A stretch of DNA of 64,000 nucleotides from Leptobrachium leishanense. Lineage: Eukaryota; Chordata; Amphibia; Anura; Megophryidae. The stretch is taken from NCBI GenBank assembly GCA_009667805.1, contig CM019064.1, positions 383,891,049-383,955,048 on the forward strand, given 5' to 3'. This document shows, in pieces, positions 11,555 to 24,100 of this stretch; the stretch's first letter is position 1, and every line of letters starts with the position of its first letter. Both the position numbers and the translations under genes were made by a program. The notes under the pieces are model-generated. The model had not been told where the DNA came from, ran no database searches, and saw nothing but the letters and a program-made list of their open reading frames with translations.

Positions 11555-12701
11555 AAAAATGAAAACTTAGTTTACAAAGAGTTATAAACTACAATAATTT
11601 TGTACATAAGGAAAGACTTTAAAAGGTTTCCAACATAATTTCATCAGAAAAAAAAAAAAGTATATGAAAACATCAGAAGGTAAAGTATAGTTTATATTTA
11701 TTGCCAGTGTTGTAGAAGACTAGGCACGGTTTAATGTTCCCAGAGATGATGTATAGTAGCCAATGGCTTGATGCATCCACGTGGTCACCACAGAATAGAC
11801 TGTAGAAACACAGGATTTTGTTTTGCTTGCAATTGCCGAAATTGGGAATTGTGGAACAAAACCCAAAGAAAATGCTCTTTTTGGACAAAGAAACGTTACT
11901 GTAGTCCAAAACTCCTCAAACTGTCCACAATTCCCAGTTTGATTGGCACACCCCCCCCCCATATTGTGCTGGAATATTTTAATAAAATAATGTTAAATAT
12001 CTACAATTTTTCTAGGCTGCACACCCCCTAATCCGGAAAAATGCATACAGCGGTTAAGTAAAATGCGTCATTGCAAACAGCAACGGTCAAGGTGTATGAT
12101 CACAGAATTTCGTTAGCGAAAAAGAAAAACCCAGTAAAAGACGACAAATGCGGCTGCAACAATACTTCCGATAGGGTTTCATGACAATGTTAAAAGCTGT
12201 ACTGACTAAAGTGCCTCCAAGGCTTTCACATTCCACCAACAGACCAGACCGCCTGAAAGAAAGCAGTCTGCAAGAGGTGCCATAGTATTGCCACACGGTA
12301 GGCACCCTAGTTACCAGCTTTGTGTTGCAATTCCATTCTTTCTTCCTGGCTCTGATCGTAGAGCTCCAGGAAAATGTGCTGCCAGGACTAGGATTTCCAA
12401 TGATGCTTGGCTAGAATGGCATTTTACAAAAAGACAGGAGGTAGTGTAAAGGAAGACTCAAAAATATAATTTTAAAACATTAGGGTATTTTTGTGAAATT
12501 AAACCAATCAAAAAGGTTACACCGGTGCCCTATAAATACCAAGAGGCTCTGGCACACAGTATCTTACAACAGAATGGTGAGAAATTGCAGTAACAGCTAA
12601 ATATTTCTAGGAAACTGGCAATTACAACCATACACGTTTAAATCTCTTATAGCATATTGAATCTGTACTGTATTAAGTGGTCCCCTTGGCATCTTTAAAG
12701 C

Positions 12702-12847
12702 GAGGTGGAAAGGAAGAGGTGGAAAGGAAGAGGTGGAAAGGAAGAGGTGGAAAGGAAGAGGTGGAAAGGAAGAGGTGGAAAGGAAGAGGTGGAAAGGAAG
12801 AGGTGGAAAGGAAGAGGTGGAAAGGAAGAGGTGGAAAGGAAGAGGTG
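12702..12847. repeat. Minisatellite, 14-bp unit, about 10 copies
   Basis: The plus-strand unit is GAGGTGGAAAGGAA, nearly perfect over about 146 bp. It lies in the probable SP1 3' UTR, where the transcript would carry a pure pyrimidine-rich version. Both strands stay open because of the repeat, not because of coding. Confidence 0.97.
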
Positions 12848-13411
12848 TCTACATACAGCACAACTTTAGCCTGAACCAAAAAAAATAAAAATTTTGCATA
12901 TACAAATTATACTGTAATAATATTCACAGAGCATCACGTGCGTTTCCAGAGGCAGGAGTCGGCTTACAGATACCAAAAAGCTAACTGGAGAACAGCCCCG
13001 CTGGAGAGAGAAAAAAAAAATCCTGGCTTGTGACAAGCTAATTTCTAAAAGATGCACAGAGCGAGCCCACCAAAACAGACATGGGGGGGGGGGCTCAACT
13101 CCCAGAGCGTCCCATGTTGCAACGGCAGAATTTTACAAAGAAAATCCAAACAGCAGCAGGAGAGGTTTCACAGTGAAGCTTCTGTGGCTGCTTGGATTTC
13201 ACCTTTTGTGAAAAGTCATGGTTGCTGCAACAGCAATTTGTGTCAGTGTTGGCTACATCATCAAACACTGGCACTTGGGAGACACACACGTCTTTGACTT
13301 GCATAGCAGAAGGATTTGGCACGTTATATATACGACATTGGCAAGAATCAGTAACAGTTGCCCTAGCATTATCGCCAGTGCAGCTTGCACAGGTCTCGGG
13401 GCAAACCCCCC

Positions 13412-13485
13412 TGTGGGGACATCATACACATGCCTCTCCTGGCTAATTCAATATACAGGAGAGTCATGTGTATGATGTCCCCACA
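13412..13485. repeat. Strong hairpin in the SP1 3' UTR
   Basis: Arms 13412-13442 and 13456-13485 are almost exact complements. The left begins TGTGGGGACATCATACACAT and the right ends ATGTCCCCACA. The loop is about 13 bases. Confidence 0.85.
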
Positions 13486-13548
13486 TTGTCTCTCTTCCCC
13501 CCCCCCCCAAACATCTTTTGCTTAAATTTCTCAGTACAAACTTTAACC

Positions 13549-13637
13549 CCTTAAGAACCAAGGGTCTTTAAATAGAAGGAAAAAAAAAAATTAATGCATT
13601 TATGATGTAGCAGTTACATCACTGGTCCTTAAGGGGC
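13549..13637. repeat. Short MITE with CCCCTTAAG ends
   Basis: CCCCTTAAGAACCA at the left is mirrored by TGGTCCTTAAGGGG at the right. Confidence 0.6.
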
Positions 13638-15918
13638 TAAACTTTTGGCGATTGTTGAAAGGATGGCGTTTTATAAAAAACGTTTTAAGAGGCAAGCCTA
13701 TTTTAAAGACATCGACTCAGATTGGAAAGGGTAAGAAACCCCGATGCAATGCCGATTCCATCAACAAGCAGTGTAACCCCAGGAACATGTGGCGAGAGGA
13801 CAGGAAAGATCACAGTCATTAAGAGTGACTGAAGAAATTGTCTGGCATTAGCCCAATGCCATTTGAGAACGTGTGGGCAGATACCCTACGTTGCGTGCGA
13901 AATTGCCATATTATAAAGTAAGGTCGAGACTGCTCAGCAATCACAACAGTATACTGTATGAACGCGTTAAACATGCCTCGCTTACAGGCATCGGCTTTGA
14001 TATGCTGTTCCTGTCCCAAATCACAAAACAATGTCCCTGCACACTCTGCTCTCGTGATACGGCATCAGATGACCGACACCTAATAAGATTGTATTTCCCT
14101 GAAAGAAAAAAAAAATATATAGCTATATACACTGTAGCAAGGCCTATACTAAACCGATATAAGTCTTGCGGTGTGGCACATTCATTTCAAAGTCACTTCT
14201 AGTGAGCCCCATGAAGCTTATACAAATAATCTGAGATCATAATTACGGGTCAAATCATCTTATTTCCAATTCAGCCTTTGTAACAGAAGGATAAACCCCA
14301 TGTTTTCAGACACAGAAGACAACAAACATTACAAGAGTACTGCTGATGAAAGTGAAGGGAACGCATTCAGAACACCGGAAACTGTACGACACTTTAAACA
14401 GTGCAAGAGGTCAGACAAACGTTTTAATATAGCAAACCCCCCCAGGATGTGTCACCGAGGAAAGGAGCAGCATTTTATTTATAAAAGATCTTCACATACA
14501 ATTCAATATACTTAATATAAAGACTACATGTGCTTATAGACTTTGCGCCAGGTAACAGGAGACCAGCTTTTGCAGAGCCTGGCATTTTCATCCCAAATGT
14601 CAACAGGGATACAACAAACGGTTTCTTCCAGCTGCCCAATAAATTTACATGTACAAGAAAGAACAAAGACATTTAAAACAAACTGAGAAGACCGAGACCA
14701 GGCAGTAACAGCCTAAAGACAGTCTTTTGGGGAGAGCACTTGCAAAGGATACTGAACAGTAGCAGATAACTCAGCATTGAATGGTCGTGGCAACAGCGGT
14801 GGCTGGTGATAGACACCCTAAACGCTCTGTAAAAGCTCTGACTGTACGCAAGAGGCTGTGAAAAGAAAAAAAAAACACAAAGACAAGACCTGACAAAGAC
14901 ATCCCCTTTGGACTGCCTGGACAGGATAGTGGGGAGATAAAAATATAAGCATATGGGGGAAATATTATGAAGTCTAAACAGACAGCCGAAATGTTGTCCA
15001 TCTCCAATAAAAGCCACCTGGTCTCAGCCTTATCAAAATCGGATTGGGCAGGGCACTTGGCCACTCAGGAGTCCATGAGCACCCCTCATTGCCGACATTT
15101 GCTGGTTGCAGCAGTTTTGTTGTGTGCGTTCCACTCTGTACAGTATAAACTCAAATTCGACTGCAAAGAAAAAAATTTTACCCCACCAACTAATTTGGCA
15201 TACAAACTAATTTCCCAAGAACAGAATCCTATTCTACATTATATCTTGGGATTCCTTACCATAAAAAAGGCACAGATGAAATTTGAAGGAATAAAGCTGT
15301 ATCAAGAAAATCTCACACAACTTGGAACAAGCACAAGATGCAACACAAGACAATGTAGCAAACTGCATGACAAAACAAAAAACATCACATACATCAATGA
15401 AGCCAAATAAAACCGACCCGGACTTGACCTCTGAGAGCAAATCCTTCAGCAGTCCCTAATCTGAATACAAACTCTTTAAATCTTAATTACAAGAATACAG
15501 AATTTATCCTAGTAGAGAGCAAAACTGTATAAAAATACATTACTCTTATGTGTAGGCCATGCCTTAATATATATATATATATAAAAATATGTAAAGGAGT
15601 TTGGGGAGGTTGAGAAAACCGCAAAATTTGAAAATAGAAAAGCTGTATATGCATATTTACAAGAGCAATTCATATAAAAAGGGTCTTCACCCATAACTGA
15701 GGAAAGGAAGGGAAAGTGGAAGAATGAAAAACATTACACAATGGACAAAACATGAGCTTATGTGTCAGTATTAGCAATGTGGAGATTAGGACAGGAAAAA
15801 AGTGCTGGTAGCTAATGTTTGATGCAAAATCCTTTCCAGTTTGTCACGAGCAAAAAAAAAAATAAAATAATATACTTGTTTTCATGGTCTTGTCATTACC
15901 AAAAAAGGAAAATATCCT

Positions 15919-16071
15919 TTAGGACAAGGCTGCCAGACTCCTTGCCCCTAAGATGTTAAGGCCTACATTTCCCAGAAATCCTCAAATGTAATAGATGGTT
16001 AGGGAATCATGGGAGTTGTAGTTTAGAAACTTCTGGTAGGCTGGAGTTTGACAGACCTACCTTAGGATTTC
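15919..16071. repeat. Possible hAT-type MITE in the SP1 3' UTR
   Basis: The ends AAGGCTGCCAGACTCC and GGAGTTTGACAGACCT are roughly inverted, and the centre has 'ACATTTCCCAGAA' and 'GGGAGTTGTAGTTTAG', wording seen in other small repeats (9550-9640, 60060-60190). Target duplication not clear. Confidence 0.45.
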
Positions 16072-17249
16072 AGTGGCAAGCCTGCTGTTTGATTGTATAG
16101 AGCAAACCAAGCAATGCTGACAGTACATTAAAAGTAACGTTCATGCCATGCAACGACAAAAAGGTTTGGGGGGGGGGGGGGAAAGAGTACCTGACACCAG
16201 AGCCAAAATTGCTGACTTTTACCCTGGAGACACAAATGTTAAAATGAAACGACGACGAATGATTTTCATTTCAGGTTTTTGTTCACCAAAACCCATGCTC
16301 AATTCAATAAATGGATCCGTCATCATTCATCTATCGTAATCAACAGGGTTTTGCAGAATTCAGAGCCTAGACCAGTTGACAAAGTTGATGCCTTCAAGTC
16401 CCAGAAATATTTAAATGGAGAGGGAGAGTTTGACAGTCCTGACCTAGACTGTTCATCAGCTCAGCAATTCCCAGAAGGAAAAAAAAATGCCACTTAGCTG
16501 CCAGATTGCAAGGGAGGATGGGTGCACTCGCCCTGTGAAATTGGTTTCCCTATTCCAAGAAGTGCCAACATGCTACAGCAGCAGTGTTACTTTGACTCAG
16601 CATGGACGTGAATAGAGCACTACAGAGCAAGGGCCCGACAAACACCCACTGAAACCTGCTCAGGCTTACCATCAGGTCAGGCCAACACTGAAGTCTACTG
16701 TACAGTTCTTTTTTTCCCCCCTTGCATATACACACAGTCATATTGCAACGGCAGGCTTTTAATAGATCAAATTTTTTCTCGGCACCAAAACCATACTCCA
16801 ATTAGATGTACACATAAAATAGCAGATTTCAAAATCGCATGCCACAAATAAAAACCCGTGTTGTGATTATACAATTATTTTCTTTAAGCATAAATGAGAT
16901 CGGGGAAAAAAAAAATACCTTGCTGAGCAGGTGAAGGAAAGAAAAAAAAAAAAGTTAAAAATTAAGGCTATAGAGTGACCAAAGCAACTTTTGGTCCAAG
17001 CACTTACTGTATTTTTTTTTGGTAATTTTATTGAAAGTTTTTAAATATTCCATATAGCATTGCTTGGTCAAAAATTGTATTGCATTGCAAACAACTTAAC
17101 AAGGCATGATGGTAAAGGGGTGTACCTTATTATTTGTTTTGAGAATAATTATAAATGAAAGCAAAAAAAAAAAAAAAAATTAAATTTATATATAGAAATA
17201 TATATTTATAAAAAAAGTTCTGGCAATGGGCCCAAACAGTCAAGATTAT

Positions 17250-17429
17250 CAGGGTTATTCAGAGAGCGTGAAAAGCTGGAGAATGACTTGAGAATGAAAA
17301 ATTCTAGGTCAAAATAGCCAAACCAGAAAAATTCTCCCTTTCATCTCACTTTCCAAATCGGCTATTTTGACCTAGAATTTCTCATTCTCCAGTCATTCTC
17401 CTGCTTTTCACGCTCTCTGAATAACCCTG
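17250..17429. repeat. Palindromic MITE (CAGGGTTATTCAGAGAG ends) in the SP1 3' UTR
   Basis: CAGGGTTATTCAGAGAGCGT at the left is mirrored exactly at the right, and most of the 180 bp folds on itself. Copies of this family occur at 30045-30642 and 30643-30813. A related inverted repeat is at 63404-63561. Confidence 0.85.
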
Positions 17430-17806
17430 TTTAAACAATGTTTGGATGTTATGTGTATCGCAATCCATCACCAAGGGGGAACAAAACATATACACTGTGT
17501 TAAGTGGATGAACAAATGCTGTCTTATCCAGCCCATCTCAGGGCATGGCATTTCTGAAACTGGAACCTGGAAATAAAGCAATGGATGATCAATGAGAAGG
17601 TTAGAGCAACAGGGTGGACATGGACTTCTCAATTCGGTTGATAAGGCAAATTGGCACACCCATCCACCTCTAAATGTGGCACAGATTTCATGCTTTCCAC
17701 ATACAGCTCATTTTGGACCCATAATCATTTTACTACATCCCCCTATTCCCAAACTCAAAACTTATTCCTCCTGTTTATTTACAGTCCTGTCTGCACGAAT
17801 TGGCTC

Positions 17807-18123
17807 TTAGAAACCATTGCCGCTTATATTGATTGACTGCAGGTCTGCCACTTGCATGACATTGATGCCACTGCTTGCCAGTCTGGCGATGCCCTCAGGG
17901 GAAATGGCTTCCATGGCAACCATGTTGGTGGTGATAAGGGTCTGAGGAGTTGGCGTGGAGGCAGTGCTGCCATCAGAACCGTTTCCAGTGTCCATGTGCA
18001 CAGTTGTCATGGCAACAGGGCCAGTTGGGACTTTTTTATTCTGGTGTGTCTTTATGTGCTTTGACAAGTGGTCACTTCTCATGAATCGCTTGGGGCACTC
18101 TGGGCATATAAACTTTTTCTCAC
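17807..18123 (-). CDS. SP1: SP1 exon 6: finger 3, C-terminal domain, stop
   Basis: The acceptor is a pyrimidine tract ending CTCTAG (AG at 18125-18124). The exon opens with GT GAG AAA AAG, completing the Gly codon begun in exon 5. It encodes finger 3 [21 protein letters not shown], a Ser/Thr/Gly stretch, then the conserved tail with [19 protein letters not shown] and the terminal GNGF before the stop. Confidence 0.95.
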
Positions 18124-21100
18124 CTAGAGAAAGAAAAAAAAAAATAAGATGAACTAAATAGAGCATGCATTCTTAGGCAAAGGGTAAATACAAGGACAGC
18201 ACCCATTGCTCCCATCATGGAGAGCTGCCAATTAACATACCTCAATACAGAAAGCACCTGTAAACATTTAACAGTGAATAGATTTCCTACATATTTAATT
18301 TTCTGTGTTAATCTGTATATTTGTGTTTGATATCTTGCATTTTATTACAGTTGTTACAGAAACACAAAGTAACAATTAAAAGTTCTTGAACCCAGGCCAT
18401 ACTTGAAAGCGAGAGAAATCTCAATGTATCCTTCCTGGTGAAATACTTTATAAATAAATTGAAAACTCACCGGTATGTGTTCGTTTGTGTCTCTGCAACT
18501 CATCGCTCCTGGTAAAACGCTTCCCACAGAACACCCACGTGCAGACAAACGGTCGTTCTCCTGTGTGCCAGCGCAAGTGAGCTCGCAGGTGGGATGTCTT
18601 CCCATACACTTTCCCACAGCCTGCAATGTGACATATGTGCTGCTTCTTTTTTCCAGGGTCTCCGGAACTCCTAAACAAGGGGTAAAAAAAAAAAAAAAAA
18701 AAAAGGGAACGTGGAAAAAATTAAGACTGAGTGCAAGACGACATTTTCATATGAGCTACAAAGCAATAAGCTGAAGAATCGCAGAAGGAAAACAAATGGC
18801 ATCTAGACCTATCAGTTATAGTAAGATTGTTTAATATGGAGGTTCCCACTGTAATAATGTGCCACATTCAAGAAGAAAAAAGATAGACCCAAACAAATAT
18901 GTAGAGTACCATAACTTTCCCTGGAATACAAAATGTTAAAATGGGACTATCCACTGGGACACCGTAGTTGAGTTAAGCAACTTGGCACGACCACTTGTGT
19001 CATCCAAGGGCACTGTGGTAGATCTTTAAAGTTGATCACTCAGCTTCCCCGGGTGTACAAATTTAGTCAGGTTATATTAACCCACATAATGCCAACGGTT
19101 GGCTTTGCAAGCTGTACCTGTGCTTCTCGAACACGCATCAATAACCAGTTAGACAGCATGTCACCTCTTGCAGCAGGTGCAGTCCAATAGAACAGTTAAA
19201 ACCGTGCGTTAAAGTCACGATTTTACAAACCTGCCTACAAGTATGACTGTCTTATTCCATCGAGTGCTATGGACCCCAGGAGAGGATACCAGCAGTAGCA
19301 CAGCTTACTGGTAACCATTAGCATCCCTATAAGAACTAAAAAAAGCTGCTGGCTTGTAACCAAGCCACCAAGGCTTGATGTTCTGAAATGCGTTTTCCAT
19401 CCTTGTGGCTTTGTTACCCGTCTGATCAGAATAAAGATCTATGTGTGGCATCAGAAAGAATTACATACAGGTACATCAATAAATTAGAATGTCGTGGAAA
19501 AGTTTATTTCATTAATTCAACTCAAATTGTGAAACTTGTGCATTAGTAGTTTAAGTCTTTGGTTCTTTTTATTGTGATGATTTGGCTCACATTTAACATA
19601 AACCCACCAATTCACTATCAACAAATTAGAATACTTCATAAAGCCAATAAGATTTTTTTTTTTAGTGAATTGGCAGCCTTCTGGAAAGTCGGTTCATTTA
19701 CTGAAGCAACCATCATTCACTCACCTTGCAGTACTCTCCTCCGGTTTCCAACCACAACACTTCTAGGATCGAGTTCCTACAGGAATCGGGCCCTCGTCTC
19801 CTCCTGTACTGTTTGTCAAAAGTTGTTCAATGTATTGTAACCCTGTCTCTATACTGTGCCCTTTGTACAGCGCTGCGGAATATGTCGGCGCTTTATAAAA
19901 ATACTGTAAATGTACTCAATACTTGGGGCTCCTTTTGCTTCAATTACTGCCTCAATTCGGCGTGGCATGTAGGTTGTCAGTCTGTGGCACTGCTGAGGTG
20001 CTATGGAAGCCCAGTTTTCTTTGACAGTGGCCTTCAGCTCAGCTGCATTTTTTGGTCTCTTTCTCATTTTCCTCTTGACAATAACCCATAGATTCCCTTT
20101 GGGGTTCAGGTCTGGTGAGTTTGCTGGCCAGTCAAGCACACCAACACCATTGTCATTTAACCAACTTTTGGCAGTGTGGGCAGGTGCCAAATCCTGCTGG
20201 AAAATGAAAATCGGCATCTTTAAGAAGCTGGTCAGCAGAAGGAAGCATGAAGTGCTCTAAAATTTCTTTGTAAACGGGTGAAGGGACTTTCAGTTTTCAA
20301 AAAAAGTGGACCAACACCAGCAGATAACATTGCACCCCAAATCACAGACTGGAAACTCAACACTGGACTTCAAGCCATTTGGGCTATGAGCTTCTCCACT
20401 CTTTCTCCAGACTCTAGGACCTTAAGATTCCAAATGAAATACAAAACTTGCTCTCATCTGAAAAGAGGAGTTTGGACCACTCGGCAACAGTCGAGTTCTT
20501 CTCCTTAGCCCAGGTAAGACGCCTCTGATGTTGTCTGTGGTTTAGGAGTGGCTTAAGAGGAAGACGACAACTATAGCCAAATTCTTTCACTCGCCTGCGG
20601 GTGATGGCTCTTGATGCCTTGACCCCAGCCTCACTCCATCCCGTGTGAAGTTCACACAATTTCTTGAATCGGTTTTTTGCTTGACAAGTCTCAAAGCTGC
20701 GTTCTCTCGGTTGGTTGTGCATCCTTTTTTCTTCCACACTTATTCCTTCCATTCAACTTCCTGTTAACATGCTTGGATACAGCACTCTGAACAGCCAGCT
20801 TCTTCGGCAATGAATGTTTGTGGCTTACCCTCCTTGTGAAGGGTGTCAATGATGGTCTTCTGGAGAACTGTCTCATCAGCAGTCTTCCTCATGATTGTGT
20901 AGCCTAGTGAACCAAACAGACCATTTTGAAGGCTCATGAAACCCTTGCAGGTGTTTTGAGTGGATTAGGTGGATGGCATGTCAACCTATTCTAATTTGTT
21001 GAGATGGTGAATTGATGGGTTTTTGTTAAATGTGAGCCAAATCACCACAATTAAAAGATCCAAAAAACTTCAACTACTTCAGTCTGTGAGCATTGAATTA

Positions 21101-24100
21101 ATTTAATTACAGAAGTTTCACAATGAGTTGCATTAACGAAGTACACTTTTCCATGACATTCTAATTTATTGAGATGCAGGTGTATAGTCACAATAAGTAA
21201 AACCACTCTGATACGTAAAGGCTCAAATGGACATCTCAGGCTGGTCGTCCACTGGGTCAGTATTTGTGCGATCATTCAATATAGTCTGAAGTCATCCGAC
21301 CGATCCTACAACATGCAGGTGAATCAGTCCTCTTCCACTGCATCCAACCAACGGACGATTTCAGACAATTTTTGCGACAACAGACTAGCAATCTTACCCG
21401 TTTCAAATGTGAGTTATTGGACGATGACTGGACGATCTGGTATAAGTTTACATGAAAAAAGATGAATTGTATAGCTAAACTGCTGTGCTGCGGCAGGGAA
21501 ATTGGCCCATGGAGAAGTGATTCAATGCAACAGACGAAGCCCATAGGATTCAAAGTAAAAAAATATTCTTTTTAAAATCTGCAGCAAAGAAGACTTTTTT
21601 TACTTCTTGATTTGGTGAAATTTATGGGTTCAGTTTTTTTTGTAAAAAACAGAAAGGACTAGGCTTTTTTTTTATTTTTTGTCTTATTTTTCTCTTTGCT
21701 AGCAGGCTGCATTCAGTGTTGCTGTCTCTGGTGTCAGGGCCAAAGACAGTTTTTTTCCTTCTCATTTGACAGCCTGTCCATCGGCCGATCTGGGTCATCC
21801 AAACGCTTCCAGTGGATGACCCTGATCAGCCAATAGTCTAGGACAAAAACTACATAACACATACCTTCCTTCGCCGTCTTTGCAATATGGACAGGTGCAA
21901 GCTTCTCTGCGCATTCTACGGCCAGGTTGTGGCTGAGGGTCTGGGCTGGTTTCCCCCTCTTCCATTGCAGAGTTGTCATTATGGAGCCCGTCAGGACCAG
22001 CATGGAGACTGATATGGCCACTTCCATCTACTGATATTGGAAATCAGGGAGTGATCGTAACATGCCAAATAAATGGTTTTAGTAAATACAGTCAAATGAC
22101 AAACATTGCAGAGAGTACAAAACCTAAATTACAAACAACTGTGCTGCTGCCCCCTCTTCTACACATTCCCAACTAGAAATGTATGCTGCCAAATAAAAAA
22201 AAATCTTACCGCTTCAACAAGGAGTACTAAAGGAAGGAATTATTCACATTGTGCCGGTGTTGCAGACGCCAGCATTCACAAAAGTAAAATGACTGGAGAA
22301 GCTTCATTGTGAATCCTCTCCTGTTCCTCTTTGCATTTTACTTTTGTGAAATGTCAGCATTTTAACACCAGCAGATACCGGCGCTTTGAGATTAACCCAG
22401 TTAGTGGTGCCATGCGAGCCAGAAACCAAATAATTTTATGTATTGCAGATTGGAAAACCAAATTTTCCCTTCTAGATTTCATATCCTACATTGTTGTAGT
22501 CACAGGTACATGTGCTTTTAAAGGGCTACTGGTTCACAAAGCAGTTTATAGTCGGCACCAATGGCTTCAAAAAGCATCAAGGTGGGGTGTGATCACCAAG
22601 ATGTCACTAGTGGTCGGTCGGTAATGCTGGCCAGGTACAACTATACCCGATGGGCCCCAGTGAACCATTCACAAAGGCTTCATGCAGAGTGAAAAGTGTC
22701 ATGTCAGGCCCACTTAAGAGGCCTGGATAATATCAAACATTGGGACCAGTAAGCAACGAGTCACCAGGTGCTGGACGTCAAGTTTAGCTGGTCAGCAAAT
22801 AAGCCAGGACGTGGTTACGGTAATATTATTTGGAAAACGAACAGTGTATTTTACTCTTGATATACACACACTTGTCAGTTTTAGTTCTCCTGTATGCAGA
22901 CGTCCACCACAAAATGTTAAATATGAATACGTAGGAACTCGCGTGCCTTTAAAGCTCCCGACGACACGTTACTGATCAGTAAATTGCAGACAAACAATTG
23001 AGTGACCTCTCCAGAGAACCAGTAAAACCTGTGCGGCCAGCGATTCACAGACTATGAAATAGCAGCATGATTAAACATTCACAAACACAAGTGCAATTAG
23101 AGAATTATAGATTAAATCCTAATCTATAAAAAACTAAAAATTAACATTACACCTACACGGAACCAAAAACAACTTCTGTTCACATCTGGAAATTTAAACT
23201 TGAGGGGTGTGTGAGAAGGGGGAATTGTCCACCACCACAAGAACAAAAAGAACGATGCGAGTGAATCAGAATGCCAGTGACAGGAGGGCACCCAGGTCTT
23301 ACAATAATGTTCAGTAATTAAAGTACGTACATCCATCGTGTCCAAATAAAAAAAGTCATAATAGGCAAAGACCATTGCTATAGCAAGTTTTAAAAGTAGA
23401 CGACTGGATGAATAGCATGGAGAAAAAAGTTTAATTCCACACTGTGTCACCAAGTACTCCTTGGCGCATTGATTTGTTGCACACTGTAAAACACTTCTGT
23501 ACATAATTATTTTTTTATCCCCAGTTTTTGAAACGATAGAAGCTGGATCGACACCTATTGGTCACAAACATGCATTACAGAATAGATTGTTTAAACAAGG
23601 TACATGCCATGAAGTGGGGAATGGACACAGCAATTCTTAGACCACAAAAAAAACAAAAAACATAAAATTGACTCTCTGCACACCATGAGGTAGGAAAAGG
23701 TGCATAGGAGTCCAGAACAGTCCAAGCACCCACACACCAAAGCCTAACGGAAGGAATGACAAGGCACTCAAGTTGGAGAAGTGACCTTAAGGCCGGTATC
23801 CAACGAGCGCACTATGTGCGCCCGTACCGATGTGCTTACTGGCGTCCGTCGCAGCGTTCTGACACTGCAACGGGGCCAGTCTCACGCTTGAACGAGCGCA
23901 CGAAATGCACGTGCAACAAGCATCCGTGCACAAAGCCTCCCTGTCAAAATGCTAGACACGCGTTAACGGGGCTGCAAAGGTGTCAAGTAGAAGGAACGTC
24001 CACTGTCACACACACAGTCCTTCCACTCTGAAGTGCGCTCGTCTGACCCCAGCCTAATTAATTGGACACCGGGAGAATAGATACAAAACCTCTATCAAGC

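Larger units (their letters stand above)
11530..17806 (-). other. SP1: Probable 3' untranslated region of SP1
   Basis: It follows the SP1 stop codon with no splice signal required and ends at an AATAAA on the minus strand (11549-11554), so cleavage would fall near 11530. A UTR of about 6.3 kb is in line with the long 3' UTR known for vertebrate SP1. It contains a 14-bp minisatellite, several hairpins and MITEs. The end is inferred; earlier polyadenylation sites are possible. Confidence 0.55.

Noticed and set aside
12702..12847. CRISPR-like direct repeats
   Set aside because: Head-to-tail 14-bp units without spacers in vertebrate DNA; an ordinary minisatellite.
12673..12879. Repetitive proteins on both strands
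   Set aside because: They are translations of the 14-bp minisatellite, which has no stop in any unit.
20003..20260. Plus-strand frames over 19.5-20.5 kb
   Set aside because: They are antisense shadows of the minus-strand Tc1 transposase pieces.
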